Part shown: positions 31,307 to 39,321 of the stretch, piece after piece | How positions within the stretch are numbered: position 1 is the first letter of the stretch | Layout: every line of letters starts with the position of its first letter | Assembly: GCA_032906765.1 (NCBI GenBank) | Contig: JAJTZB010000012.1 | Location: 1 to 39,819 of the forward strand | Source: Nitrososphaerales archaeon | Lineage (GTDB): Archaea > Thermoproteota > Nitrososphaeria > Nitrososphaerales > Gagatemarchaeaceae | DNA: 39,819 nucleotides | Direction of reading: 5' to 3' | The notes under the pieces: model-generated | What the model was told of the DNA's origin: nothing | Seen by the model: the letters and a program-made list of their open reading frames with translations, nothing else | The model's database searches: none | Made by a program: the position numbers and the translations under genes

Positions 31307-31603
31307 CTACTGACGTTGCAGGCGGGGGGTCTTCGGCCCGTCTCCGTTGTATCGGGGACCCTTGTGCGCGTGCAGAACAACGGAAGTGACTGTGCTCTTG
31401 ATGCCTCTGATCTTCATTATCTTGTTCTTCAGGACTTCCCTGAACTCCTCGATATCGCTCGCAGAGACAAGGCAGACAATGTCAAACTCTCCCGTCACCT
31501 CGTACATCTCCTCAAGGTCAGGGAGCTCCTTTAGAGCGCTAACTACATCGTCCATCAGGGGCGATTCTACGAAGATGTCGACGAAGGCGAGTAGACGAGA
31601 CAA
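31307..31603 (-). CDS. Stand-alone Lrp/AsnC ligand-binding (RAM) protein
   Basis: This 98-residue protein is a RAM/AsnC effector domain without an HTH. It reads AFVDIFVESPLMDDVVSALK, then ELPDLEEMYEVTGEFDIVCL, then EFREVLKNKIMKIRGIKST (the beta-alpha-beta-beta-alpha-beta order with the G-x-F/Y-D-I loop). Such proteins oligomerise and bind amino acids or other small ligands. The TTG start has a TATA box (CGTAAAAGG, 31622-31630) 26 bases upstream. It is the first gene before kdpA on the same strand, so it may sense a signal for K+ uptake or modulate another Lrp protein. The basic C-terminal tail (KGPRYNGDGPKTPRLQRQ) is unusual. Confidence 0.82.
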   Translation of the reverse strand: MSRLLAFVDIFVESPLMDDVVSALKELPDLEEMYEVTGEFDIVCLVSASDIEEFREVLKNKIMKIRGIKSTVTSVVLHAHKGPRYNGDGPKTPRLQRQ

Positions 31604-31640
31604 TTCCGTTCATCGGAGCCTTTTACGGACGCCTCGGACT

Positions 31641-31668
31641 GTCGTATATATGTTTGACGTCCCGTCAA
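31641..31668. promoter_or_regulatory. TATA box with adjacent perfect inverted repeat
   Basis: GTATATATG (31644-31652) is followed by TTGACG-TCC-CGTCAA (31654-31668). The repeat lies upstream of the RAM-kdp operon and downstream of the MFS gene. It could be an operator for an Lrp- or other dimer-type regulator. A plus-strand transcript starting here would run antisense into the MFS 3' end. Confidence 0.4.
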
Positions 31669-31756
31669 GCGTGAATGGTTCAAGATTAGCCCTTTGTCAT
31701 TTGTGGGACACACGGCCCGCCTCCAGCGGCCCTATCGCACACGAGTTAGCTTGCAA

Positions 31757-33046
31757 TCAGGGGAGGGAACCAGTTCGTCTGACCCTCCACCCATAGGCGA
31801 GAACTATGATGAAAGCGAGCAGCGGCACAGCTGTCGACCAGACTAGACCGGCGTAGATGTTTCCGGTGGCGAGGGTCAGGGCAGGAGCGATTAGTAGTGT
31901 GCCGTCCCCGACGTCGCCCGTGCCGATGCCATACGGAACCGAGAGGGACGTGTACCGTATCCTGGTGGGGAACAGCTCGGCAAGGTACGCAGCCAGGGGG
32001 CCGTAGGCCATGGCCGAGAGGGCGGTCTGCGAGAAGACCATGAGGACCAGCCCCGGCACGTTCAAGGGGGAGGAGAACGATTTCATCGCCACGTATATCG
32101 GGAGGAAGCCGACAGCGCCCAGGATGTTCGCGAGCAGCAGCAGCCTGAGCCTCCCCACCTTGTCCGAGAGCCAGCCGAAGACGACGAAGAGCGGGGCCGA
32201 AAAGGCTAACGCGATGAGCAGCACCATTGTCGTTGTCAGCAGGTCAATCTTGAGGACGGATTGCATGAATATCGTGGTGTAGAACTGCGCCGTGTGCCAG
32301 ATGACGGACGCCCCAGAGACAACGACCACGGCGAGCAGCACCAGCCCAAGGTTGGCTCGGTCGGTCAGGCTCTCTCTGATAGGAGAAACTGAAACCGTTC
32401 CCGACTCAATGAGGCTGGTGAATGGCGGAGTCTCCCCCAACCTCCTTCGTGCCACGAAGGCTACAAGAATCAAGACAGAAGAGAGGAGGAAGGGCAGACG
32501 CCATCCCCAATCGGAGAAGGTTGTCACCCCGAGAGCTACCCTCGCCGCCAGCACCACGGCCGACGAAAGCAAGAGGCCGAGGGTTGCAGTGGCCTGGATC
32601 AGGCCCGTCCAGCGCCCCCTCGACTTCGCGTCCGTGTGTTCAGCCAAGTACGTGACCGCTCCCCCGAACTCCCCGCCGAGGGCCAGTCCCTGCACCACCC
32701 TCACGACGACGAGGAGGATAGGTGCAATGATGCCTGCCTGTTGATAGGTAGGCAGAAGGCCAGTGAGAGTAGCGCCCAGCCCCATGACGAGGACTGTCAG
32801 GATGAAGGCGCGCTTGCGCCCGGCTGTGTCGCCGAGCCTCCCGAAGATGGCACCGCCGATTGGTCTGACCGCCGCTCCCGCCACGAAGGCAGCGAGCGCA
32901 TACAGAAGGGAGAGAGAAGCGTCTTGGACTGGGAAGAAGACCTTCGACAGGACGACCACCAGAGAGCCGTAGACGAAGAGGTCGTACCATTCAATCATGC
33001 TCCCGAGTGTAGCAGCGATGGCGACCGAGCGGAGAGTGTTTGTCAT
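31757..33046 (-). CDS. MFS transporter, metabolite:H+ symporter (MHS) family
   Basis: This 429-residue membrane protein has twelve helices. The start LRSVAIAATLGSMIEWYDLF and the first loop GRLGDTAGRKRAFILT are marks of the MHS (ShiA/ProP/citrate) group. RVVQGLALGGEFGGAVTYLAEH is the fourth-helix signature, and WLSDKVGRLRLLLL is the repeated loop in the second half. It should import an organic acid, compatible solute or similar compound with protons. The substrate is unknown. ATG 33046 is chosen because AGGAG lies upstream and the longer frame to 33451 overlaps the Tfx gene. The TATA box is shared with the divergent Tfx gene. Confidence 0.9.
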   Translation of the reverse strand: MTNTLRSVAIAATLGSMIEWYDLFVYGSLVVVLSKVFFPVQDASLSLLYALAAFVAGAAVRPIGGAIFGRLGDTAGRKRAFILTVLVMGLGATLTGLLPTYQQAGIIAPILLVVVRVVQGLALGGEFGGAVTYLAEHTDAKSRGRWTGLIQATATLGLLLSSAVVLAARVALGVTTFSDWGWRLPFLLSSVLILVAFVARRRLGETPPFTSLIESGTVSVSPIRESLTDRANLGLVLLAVVVVSGASVIWHTAQFYTTIFMQSVLKIDLLTTTMVLLIALAFSAPLFVVFGWLSDKVGRLRLLLLANILGAVGFLPIYVAMKSFSSPLNVPGLVLMVFSQTALSAMAYGPLAAYLAELFPTRIRYTSLSVPYGIGTGDVGDGTLLIAPALTLATGNIYAGLVWSTAVPLLAFIIVLAYGWRVRRTGSLP

Positions 33047-33141
33047 GCTGCGAACGCTCCTGCAGACCCACGCACGAGATTCTCCGGCGGCTGGACGCTG
33101 TCCAGATTCAAGGGGTGGCTTGCTTGACGCGGGGGTGATTG

Positions 33142-33149
33142 CTTTTAAG
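33142..33149. promoter_or_regulatory. Near-palindromic TATA between Tfx and MFS genes
   Basis: CTTTTAAG can be read on both strands. It lies about 26 bases before the TTG of the Tfx regulator, which is therefore leaderless, and about 100 bases before the MFS start, which would leave a leader of roughly 75 bases. Tfx is the obvious candidate to control both. Confidence 0.5.
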
Positions 33150-33169
33150 CGACGTGCAACGGAAATGCG

Positions 33170-33592
33170 TTGCTCATGCGGCACGGGATGCTCACCGAGA
33201 GACAGTACAGAGTTCTCATGTTGAGGGGAAGGGGTATGTCGCAGCTTGAGACGGCAAAGGAGCTTCGCACGACTCGTGCAAACGTCTCGATGATAGAGCT
33301 CCGGGCGCGGAAAAAGATCGAGCTGGCGAGAGAGACGCTCCAGGCTCACCAATCCACCCTCACCGACCATTCTGTGCAGATTGCGAGGGGAACGAGGACG
33401 TACGACATCCCGCCTACGGTGCTCAGGGAAGGAGATAGGTTCGGAATCCACGTTCAGAGCAACATTGTGGAGATAATCAGGTTGGTGAAGAGCGTCCGTC
33501 CGTCTTGTTTGACGGGGGGAAGGACAAACAGAAAGATTACCCTGGTGTTCAATCAGAGCGGAAAGCTCCGGGTGGGGTCAAGAGCAGACTAG
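33170..33592 (+). CDS. Tfx-family DNA-binding protein
   Basis: This 140-residue protein has the Tfx HTH at about 7-55 (LTERQYRVLMLRGRGMSQLE, then TAKELRTTRANVSMIELRA, then KKIELARETL). A C-terminal beta domain (VQIARGTRTYDIPPTVLREG) follows. Tfx was first described in methanogens as a regulator of formylmethanofuran dehydrogenase genes, and it is now known more widely as a molybdate-linked or general regulator in archaea. The C-terminal part after about 110 is short and variable. The TTG start fits the TATA spacing. ATG at 33176 is the other choice. It is divergent from the MFS transporter. Confidence 0.88.
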   Translation: MLMRHGMLTERQYRVLMLRGRGMSQLETAKELRTTRANVSMIELRARKKIELARETLQAHQSTLTDHSVQIARGTRTYDIPPTVLREGDRFGIHVQSNIVEIIRLVKSVRPSCLTGGRTNRKITLVFNQSGKLRVGSRAD

Positions 33593-33655
33593 GCCACTGA
33601 ACGGGTCTGGGCATGCAGCCCCTGTTCCGTCGTGATTGCACAGAGTGATACAAGT

Positions 33656-34417
33656 CTAGCCGGACCGAGGCGCGACCTTCAGGCCACGGTCTGCCGTTTC
33701 CTTCCACTCTTCCATTATCTTGACGCTGGAGCTGGTGCCGATTCTGTCGGCCCCAGCCTTGATCATCTCCAATGCCTTCTCTAGCGTCCCGATACCGCCA
33801 GCCGCCTTGATTCTCGCGGTGCCCGCAAGCGCTTTCTTCAGGAGCGCGACGTCCTCAACCGTCGCGCCGCTTGTGCCGAATCCCGTAGAGGTCTTCACGT
33901 AGTCCGCTCCAGCTCGCTCCGCAAGTCTCGCTGCGCCCACCTTCTCGTCGTTGGTCAAGTAGCAGCACTCGATAATCACTTTGAGGAGCTTGCGCGCGCC
34001 ATGGCAGCACTTTGCGGCATCCTCAATTTCGTGGAAGATGAAGTTGTAGTCGCCTGACTTGAAGGCGCCAAGGTTCATTACCATGTCAATCTCGTCGGCA
34101 CCGTCTCCGATTGCAGTCTCAGCCTCTGCCAGCTTCACGCTGGTTGAACTGAAGCCGAGAGGGAAGCCGACAACCGCACAGACCTTCACTCCGCTGCCTC
34201 TGAGGTTCTCTGCCGCCCGCTTCACGTAGAATGAACCCACGCAAACGCTCCAGAAGTCGAACTTCATGGCCTCGGCGCAGAGCCTGTCGATATCCGCTCC
34301 TGTCGCGTAAGGCTTCAGGAGAGTGTGGTCGATGCACTTCGCGAATTCGTGCTTCCCGACCGCTCTCCTCGTTCCGCTCGCGACTGTGCCGGACAACTTC
34401 GGGGAGGGCCTCATCAA
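33656..34417 (-). CDS. deoC: Deoxyribose-phosphate aldolase
   Basis: DeoC cleaves 2-deoxyribose 5-phosphate to glyceraldehyde 3-phosphate and acetaldehyde. The class I aldolase TIM barrel is complete: CIDHTLLKPYAT, VCAVVGFPLG, DEIDMVMNLGAFKSGDY, the Schiff-base lysine in YVKTSTGF, the proton-relay lysine in IKAAGGI and the phosphate loop RIGTSSSVKI. The N-terminal 20 residues before KHEFAKCIDHTLL are extra. A TATA-like CTTAAC lies only about 10 bases before the TTG-ATG start, so the real start may lie further in, but no good codon is seen there. Confidence 0.94.
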   Translation of the reverse strand: MMRPSPKLSGTVASGTRRAVGKHEFAKCIDHTLLKPYATGADIDRLCAEAMKFDFWSVCVGSFYVKRAAENLRGSGVKVCAVVGFPLGFSSTSVKLAEAETAIGDGADEIDMVMNLGAFKSGDYNFIFHEIEDAAKCCHGARKLLKVIIECCYLTNDEKVGAARLAERAGADYVKTSTGFGTSGATVEDVALLKKALAGTARIKAAGGIGTLEKALEMIKAGADRIGTSSSVKIMEEWKETADRGLKVAPRSG

Positions 34418-34503
34418 GCCTGTTGTTAAGACAGAGAGATGATTTTCAATGCTGAGAATGGAAGGAGGATCGTGGATGGTGTCTCAGTGCTATTCAGGTC
34501 GTC

Positions 34504-35334
34504 TCAGGAGCTCGTCGTTGCTGGTCCTTGGCCAGACTTGATTCTTTCCGACCGCGAAGCTGACCGGAAGAACAACCCCAAGGCGAAAATTGTCGCACCG
34601 ACGATCACGACCAGCGGTCCCGCGGGAACATTCACGTAGCTGGAAAGCATGATTCCTGATGTTGCGCTCAGCAGGCCGATTAGAGAGCTCGTCAATGAGT
34701 ACGTGCGCATCGTCGTGCTGACATTCCTCGCCGCGGCTGCGGGCACGATCACGACTGCGCCGACAAGCAAGGTGCCGACCTCTTTTATCCCGATGGCGAC
34801 TATCGTGGCTACCAGCAGTAGGTAGATCAGGTTGATCCTTTCAACTCTGACGCCATTTGAGACAGCAAGTTCCTTTGAAATCACGCTCAGAGCAAGTTTG
34901 TCATGGATTGCCCTGGTCACAATTATCACGAGGACAGAAGTCGGTACGGTCACAATGACGTCAATCAAGGTCAACTTCGATATGTCGCCGAAGAGTGCTT
35001 CGAGCAGGTCCACCTGGGGGGTGATGAGGATACCGATTGCTAGGGCCAGGACGAAAAGCACGCCTATGATCGCTTCTATGGAGAGCGTGGTCGACCTTTG
35101 AATTTGCCACGTGATGATTGCAGTGACGGCCAAGAAAGTGAAGGCTCCAATGAAGGGGTTGAAGCCGAAGAGTATCCCGAGAGCGAGGCCGGGGAGTGCC
35201 ACGTGCGACATCGCGTCGCCGACCAGTGCCATGTGTCTGGAGACCATGATCGATCCAAGGTAACCGGCTGCAGAGCCCGCGAATGCCCCAACCGCGAGAC
35301 TGAACAGGATTGTGCTTGGCAGTTTCCGTGTCAC
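34504..35334 (-). CDS. Zn/Mn-type ABC transporter permease
   Basis: This 276-residue protein is of the ABC-3 (ZnuB/MntB) family. The start region GYLGSIMVSRHMALVGDAMS, with HVALPGLALGILFG, is diagnostic. About eight helices follow, with VGTLLVGAVVIVPAAAARN near the end. It should form the membrane part of a zinc, manganese or related metal importer with the ATPase encoded just upstream; the two genes meet at 35334. No substrate-binding protein gene is in this window. The C-terminal 25 residues are a charged tail. Confidence 0.9.
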   Translation of the reverse strand: MTRKLPSTILFSLAVGAFAGSAAGYLGSIMVSRHMALVGDAMSHVALPGLALGILFGFNPFIGAFTFLAVTAIITWQIQRSTTLSIEAIIGVLFVLALAIGILITPQVDLLEALFGDISKLTLIDVIVTVPTSVLVIIVTRAIHDKLALSVISKELAVSNGVRVERINLIYLLLVATIVAIGIKEVGTLLVGAVVIVPAAAARNVSTTMRTYSLTSSLIGLLSATSGIMLSSYVNVPAGPLVVIVGATIFALGLFFRSASRSERIKSGQGPATTSS

Positions 35335-36089
35335 TACTCTCTGTCGGTGTGCTCGTCACCCGACACGTCGAACTCACCGCCATACATCATCCCGAGCAAG
35401 TTGGAGTGTGTGACGGTGTTAGTGTCGCCGAAGAACATTACCCGCCTGTTAAGCGCCAACACCTTGTCTGAGTAGTGCATCACGACATGCATGTTATGAG
35501 ATATCAGAAGTACAGTTATGCCGAGCGTCTCCTTTAGTCGGGTAACCTTCTGGTAGATGGGCTCTTCTGCACCTATGTCCACTCCCGACGTCGGTTCGTC
35601 GAACAAGAGCACGTTGGGGTTGTCCACGATGGCCCAAGCGATTAGAATCCTCTGGAGTTGTCCTCCGGACAATGACCCCAGCGACTGGCTCAGGATTTCC
35701 TTGTCCAAGCCGACAGAACTTACGCACGCCTCGAAATCGGTCTTGCACTTGAACCTTAGGAACTCTTCCACAGATATCGGAAGGTCTGTCGCAACTAGGC
35801 TCTGGGGAACGTACCCGACTCTCACCTTTTCCCTCCAGCTGATGGATCCCGAGTATGGGACCAGGTTCAGCAGCGACCTGAACAACGTTGTTTTGCCGCC
35901 GCCGTTCGGGCCGACGATAGCTAGGGTGGTGCCCCTCTTCACCCTGAAGGTCACATCTTGGAGTATGGCTCCGTTCTTGGAAACCACGCCCAAGTTGGAG
36001 ACGGCCAGCAGGTAATCGGTTGCTTCCCCGGTCTGGTCAAGAGTCCTGCTCTTGCCCGAACCCAGGCCACCCAATTCAAGCACACCCAC
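35334..36089 (-). CDS. Zn/Mn-type ABC transporter ATP-binding protein
   Basis: This 251-residue ATPase has Walker A GPNGGGKTT (about 59-67), VGYVPQSLVATDLPISVEEF, the signature LSGGQLQR, Walker B VLLFDEPTSGVD and the H-loop LLISHNMHVV. The VGYVPQ and PISVEEF pattern is typical of ZnuC/MntA-like ATPases. The N-terminal 25 residues are extra. The GTG start is tentative, with a second in-frame GTG two codons later. A TATA-like GGCTATACG (about 36127-36135) lies about 40 bases upstream. Confidence 0.92.
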   Translation of the reverse strand: MGVLELGGLGSGKSRTLDQTGEATDYLLAVSNLGVVSKNGAILQDVTFRVKRGTTLAIVGPNGGGKTTLFRSLLNLVPYSGSISWREKVRVGYVPQSLVATDLPISVEEFLRFKCKTDFEACVSSVGLDKEILSQSLGSLSGGQLQRILIAWAIVDNPNVLLFDEPTSGVDIGAEEPIYQKVTRLKETLGITVLLISHNMHVVMHYSDKVLALNRRVMFFGDTNTVTHSNLLGMMYGGEFDVSGDEHTDRE

Positions 36090-36240
36090 TCACTCTAGTT
36101 TGATTGCGCCCGCCGTAAAGAAGAACGTATAGCCGGTAACCCGCGATTCATCTAACATGCATGAATTTGGCGTCCTTTAAACAATGGGCGCGCGCCGTGT
36201 GGGTTAAGAAGCCAGTTACTTGCCCAACTCCTGGCCGAAA

Positions 36241-36405
36241 ATGCTTCGGAAGGTGTCGGTATTGCCAATCACGTTCCTTGGCAGTGGCAGCGGCCGCGTA
36301 GGTGGCAGCGATGATAGCGTAGGTGGCAGCGTGACCGACAACGTGGGCTGTTCCGAGTGTGGGCACGTGTTCGTCTCTGCGGCCACCGCCCCGCCTGCTC
36401 CCTGA
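36241..36405 (+). CDS. Doubtful small Gly/Ser-rich protein with one CxxC
   Basis: The frame (also open from TTG 36220) reads LRKVSVLPITFLGSGSGRVG, then GSDDSVGGSVTDNV and CSECGHVFVSAA. The CSECGHVF resembles one half of a zinc ribbon, and the Gly/Ser part is made by the 21-bp tandem repeat. A TATA-like GGTTAAG at about 36203 is roughly 38 bases upstream. It is divergent from the metal ABC transporter, so a zinc-related role is tempting. Low complexity makes the coding call weak. Confidence 0.25.
   Translation: MLRKVSVLPITFLGSGSGRVGGSDDSVGGSVTDNVGCSECGHVFVSAATAPPAP
36296..36331. repeat. Tandem 21-bp repeat
   Basis: GCGTAGGTGGCAGCG occurs at 36296-36310 and again at 36317-36331, separated by ATGATA. 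A partial copy (GGCAGTGGCAGCGG) precedes them. It encodes a Gly/Ser/Asp repeat in the plus-strand frame. Confidence 0.75.
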
Positions 36406-36662
36406 CCAAGTGCGATCTCCGGGCTGCGGACGCGATCACGGCGAATTTCTTCAAGAACGAGAAATCGACCCCTCGCTACCTTTACTTTATTGAAATTCGT
36501 CGAGATTGCAATAGCGGAAGCGGGATTTGCAGGGGCCGGTCGTCAAACGCGCTTTTGAAGGCCGTCAGTGTCCTTCTAATGAGTTTGGTCTAATAAGCAT
36601 GCCTTCGAACCTGCTAGCACTGGGAACGCCGGAGCTCGCTCGCACTGGCGGAGAATCTTGAT

Positions 36663-37886
36663 TCAGAGCTCGCCTTCGTCAACGCGTGGTCGGAGTGGAT
36701 GCTCTGTTTCTGCAAGCCTGGTGATGGTCAACCGCTGAAGTATAGGCCCCACCACAGCCGTTCCTAGGACTGTCACCCCGATTATCGAGAACAAAGAGCT
36801 GTCGATCACACCGAGAGAAAGGGCGAATTGGCCTATGACAAACGAGAACTCACCCCTTGGTACCAACCAAGCGCCGAAAGTTTGGGCCCTCTCTGTGATC
36901 TCCCCTGCATGTCGGCCGCTCACGATTCTTCCGACCAAAATCCCGCCCAGGAACTTGCCCACAATGGCCAGGGCCAATGATGCCAGGATTATGACACCAA
37001 GAGAGAGCGCGGGGAACGGGTCTATGAGACTGCCCATTGAGACGAAGAACAAGACCAAGAAAAGGTCCTTGATCGGTCCGACCTTCTCCGAGAGGAACTT
37101 CGACTGCTTTCCCCTTATCGCGAGACCGATGACAAAAGCTCCCGTCCCGGGCGAGTACCCGAAGTAGGCGGCAAGAATCGCGAAGACGAAGCCGAGGCCG
37201 AGCGCGAAGAGGAACGGTATCTCCTCTGATTCAGCCTCATAGTGGCTGAGGTAGTTTATCGCAATAGGCGCTACGTATCTGGCCACGAGGTACCCAAGTG
37301 CGAGAAGCCCCAGGCCCCCGAGTGCCGTTTGGAGGACTTGAAGCGTGAGGCCCCCGGGACTACCCGGCCGCACGAGGGAGGAAAGGACAGTTAGGAACCC
37401 TACCGCGGCGACATCCTCGATTATCAACAGACCAATCAGGATCGTTGACTCCTCGGTGCGGAGCGTCCGCCTCTCGAGGAAGGTCTTCCCCGCTATCGCG
37501 GTGCTCGTAATCGCTGCGGTCATGGAGAAGATTAGTGACTGAATGAGGGTCAGATTCAGGATGAAGGACGCGAGCGCACCAAACCCGAACGCGACCCCCA
37601 TTTCCAGGAGGGCCAGAAGCAGAACCTCTCCGACGACCTTGCTGAGCTTGAGGGGGTCGAGCTCTAGCCCGATGATGAAGAAGAGAAGGACGACCCCGAT
37701 CGAAGCTATGTCGCCTATGATCTCGGTGTCCGTAACCCAACCCAAAACAAAAGGCCCTACAATCATGCCCGCGAGAATCTGCCCGGAGACCATCGGGAGC
37801 CTTAGCCTGGCGAAGGCAAGGCTCAGCAGGAGGGCTGAAACGGCGAAAATCCCAAGGTCAAGAAGGAATGCAAACTGCCCGGCCAC
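36663..37886 (-). CDS. CPA2 (Kef-type) cation/proton antiporter
   Basis: This 407-residue protein has about 12-13 helices. RLRLPMVSGQILAGMIVGPF opens the fold, LLFFIIGLELDPLKL is typical of the CPA2 group, LLIIEDVAAVGFLTVL carries the ion-binding acidic pair (ED), and FGYSPGTGAFVIGLAIRG and FFVSMGSLIDP follow. It exchanges Na+ or K+ for H+. There is no TrkA/RCK domain at the end, unlike KefB/C. The GTG start has a TATA-like CGCTTTTCAATC 26 bases upstream, so it is leaderless. It may export K+ or Na+ in balance with Kdp. Confidence 0.92.
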   Translation of the reverse strand: MAGQFAFLLDLGIFAVSALLLSLAFARLRLPMVSGQILAGMIVGPFVLGWVTDTEIIGDIASIGVVLLFFIIGLELDPLKLSKVVGEVLLLALLEMGVAFGFGALASFILNLTLIQSLIFSMTAAITSTAIAGKTFLERRTLRTEESTILIGLLIIEDVAAVGFLTVLSSLVRPGSPGGLTLQVLQTALGGLGLLALGYLVARYVAPIAINYLSHYEAESEEIPFLFALGLGFVFAILAAYFGYSPGTGAFVIGLAIRGKQSKFLSEKVGPIKDLFLVLFFVSMGSLIDPFPALSLGVIILASLALAIVGKFLGGILVGRIVSGRHAGEITERAQTFGAWLVPRGEFSFVIGQFALSLGVIDSSLFSIIGVTVLGTAVVGPILQRLTITRLAETEHPLRPRVDEGEL

Positions 37887-38010
37887 GTTGTAGCTTGCTC
37901 GGTCTTGATTGAAAAGCGTTTTTCGCGCTGGTCAAGTGCCGAGTCCGAAGGGCCGTTCAATAGCCGGCCGGGGCGCCGTCTCCCCTCACGTCGCAGACTG
38001 CCTTCTTTGC

Positions 38011-38495
38011 CTAGGAATCGGGCGTGCCCACTTTCGTGTCGTCCAAGCGGGCCTGGAGGCTGGCCGATGTCCAGCCTGCTTGGGCGACCAGGTTCCTGCC
38101 CGCCTCGGTGGCAACGTAGCCTTTTCCCTTCCTTTGCACCAACCTCTTCGCCTCTAGCGCGTCCAGGGCCCTTTTGTCTTCTCGCTCCCCAGCTTGGAGA
38201 GCATCTTCTGGACGGCAGGCACCTGCGCGAACTCTTCCAGCCCCGGCGTGCGAAAGAATCCGGTGCTCTCGGTCCTCAGGGCTTCGCAGTACTTCTTCAG
38301 GTGGAAGAGCAGAGGGATGACGTACTCCTTGGACTTGCCGAGGCGCGCGGCGATCTCGCTTCCGGTCAGGCCGGGGTTCTCCTTGACCACCTCTATGACA
38401 GCGGCATACGTTCTGGGATGGTGGAATGGCCTCCCAGCGCTGTTGGCAGCCGGGAAGACCGGTTCCTTGACGTAGAACCACCGCGCGACCCTCAT
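38011..38495 (-). pseudogene. Winged-helix regulator split by a -1 frameshift
   Basis: The first frame (38495 to about 38176) has an HTH: AAVIEVVKENPGLTGSEIAA, then RLGKSKEYVIPLLFHLKKY. It stops at 38154. The sequence then continues in the -1 frame as RALDALEAKRLVQRKGKGYV, then ATEAGRNLVAQAGW, a second winged-helix end, to a stop at 38011. The phase changes at AAAAGGG (plus-strand 38169-38175). This may be a one-base sequence error, a real mutation or programmed slippage on the A-run. The ATG has a TATA box (GTTAAATTC) 26 bases upstream, so the promoter is intact. Confidence 0.6.
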
Positions 38496-38540
38496 TCCAG
38501 GCCAATGATTTGGGCTGGGAATTTAACGATGGATAGTCAA

Positions 38541-38642
38541 TGGGCCGGAAGGAACCTGTCCGCTGCACATCCCGATATTCCCGGCCCAAACCCTTGGCCT
38601 CAGTGACAAGGGTCGGAACTGGCCCAGTTTCGAGTCCTTGAC
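38541..38642 (+). repeat. Dispersed repeat, copy 1
   Basis: This 102-base sequence starts TGGGCCGGAAGGAACC, contains TGCACATCCCGATA and the hairpin ACCCTTG...CAAGGGT (38590-38596 / 38607-38613), and ends CCTTGAC. It aligns along its whole length with copy 2. A plus-strand TATA-like AATTTAAC lies about 22 bases before it, so it could be transcribed as a small RNA away from the winged-helix gene. Confidence 0.65.
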
Positions 38643-38675
38643 GTGATGTGAAGTAGCACCGTTCGACAACTTGGA

Positions 38676-38915
38676 CTACTTGGCTCGTAGCTCCTTGAGC
38701 TGCTCTTCCACAGCGGCCAAGCGCTGCGTCACGTCCATGCGTCTGTCCAGTTCGTCAATCTTTGTGCCAAGCGTCTGCTCCACTCTCTTGATTTCTGAAT
38801 GGACGACCTTGAACTCGCCATCCATCCTGGCGTTAATGGCCTTCAACTCACCCTTCACTTCGCTGATTTGCGGAAGGAGTACCCTTTCGAGCCAGCCGGG
38901 GACCTTCTCTGCCAT
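38676..38915 (-). CDS. Small coiled-coil protein (79 aa)
   Basis: After MAEKVPGWLERVLLPQISEV the protein is one long coiled coil (KGELKAINARMDGEFKVVHS, then EIKRVEQTLGTKIDELDRRM, then AAVEEQLKELRAK). Short proteins with this start and a coiled-coil body occur in many archaeal genomes, often in several copies, with unknown function. The ATG is leaderless with a TATA box (GGTTAAATAC) 26 bases upstream. Confidence 0.7.
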   Translation of the reverse strand: MAEKVPGWLERVLLPQISEVKGELKAINARMDGEFKVVHSEIKRVEQTLGTKIDELDRRMDVTQRLAAVEEQLKELRAK

Positions 38916-39060
38916 TTCTTGTAATCATTACGCAATGCCCGTATTTAACCGCCAATTTGATTGGCCACTCACCTGACGTGTAGCACCCCACACACTTCAT
39001 GATCGCCTTTGCCCGTGGGCGTCGAACATCAAGGACACGCTCTGCGACTGTGGGGATAGG

Positions 39061-39126
39061 AGGTCGGCCCTTGGACAGGGCAGGTAGTCTCCGACTGCTG
39101 TCTGACAGGTCAGAACCAAGGGACCT
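39061..39126. other. Bulged inverted repeat, possible structured RNA
   Basis: AGGTC-GGC-CCTTGG (39061-39074) pairs with CCAAGGGACCT (39116-39126), leaving a three-base bulge. The loop contains a second small hairpin (CTGT-CTG-ACAG). The CCTTGG / CCAAGG core echoes the hairpin of the dispersed repeats nearby. The rest of 38916-39176 has no recognisable gene. Confidence 0.35.
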
Positions 39127-39176
39127 CCACTGCTCGCATCTTGACAATGCGACTTATTCTGAGCTGTTTCAAAGGA

Positions 39177-39275
39177 TGGGCCGGAAGGAACCCAGGTTGT
39201 GCACATCCCGATACTTCCGATACGAACCCTTGGCACAGCCAAGGGTTTGAATCTGCCTAGACTCGGACCCTTGAC
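39177..39275 (+). repeat. Dispersed repeat, copy 2
   Basis: This 99-base copy starts TGGGCCGGAAGGAACCC, shares TGCACATCCCGATA with copy 1 and carries a perfect 10-bp hairpin (AACCCTTGGC-ACA-GCCAAGGGTT, 39225-39247). It ends ACCCTTGAC. The stem is kept in both copies although the loop differs in length and sequence, which suggests selection on RNA or DNA structure. Confidence 0.7.
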
Positions 39276-39321
39276 ACCCCGCCGGTAGCGATGAGGACAA
39301 CGAAGCCTCGTCTCGGTGAGA

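Larger units (their letters stand above)
36090..36662. other. Long intergenic region between metal ABC transporter and antiporter
   Basis: It contains AT-rich promoter-like sequence (TTTAAACAATGG at about 36176-36187, CATGCATG at 36158-36165), the tandem repeat at 36296-36331 and one low-confidence small frame (36241-36405). From 36406 to 36662 nothing is recognised: no intact gene, tRNA or clear hairpin. Confidence 0.4.

Noticed and set aside
33047-33451. N-terminal extension of the MFS transporter to 33451
   Set aside because: The added part overlaps the Tfx gene and its promoter, is not hydrophobic, and the MHS family begins at the Met at 33046.
36148-36366. Minus-strand 72-codon frame in the spacer near 36200
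   Set aside because: Low-complexity Ala-rich translation produced by the tandem repeat, with no promoter or domain.
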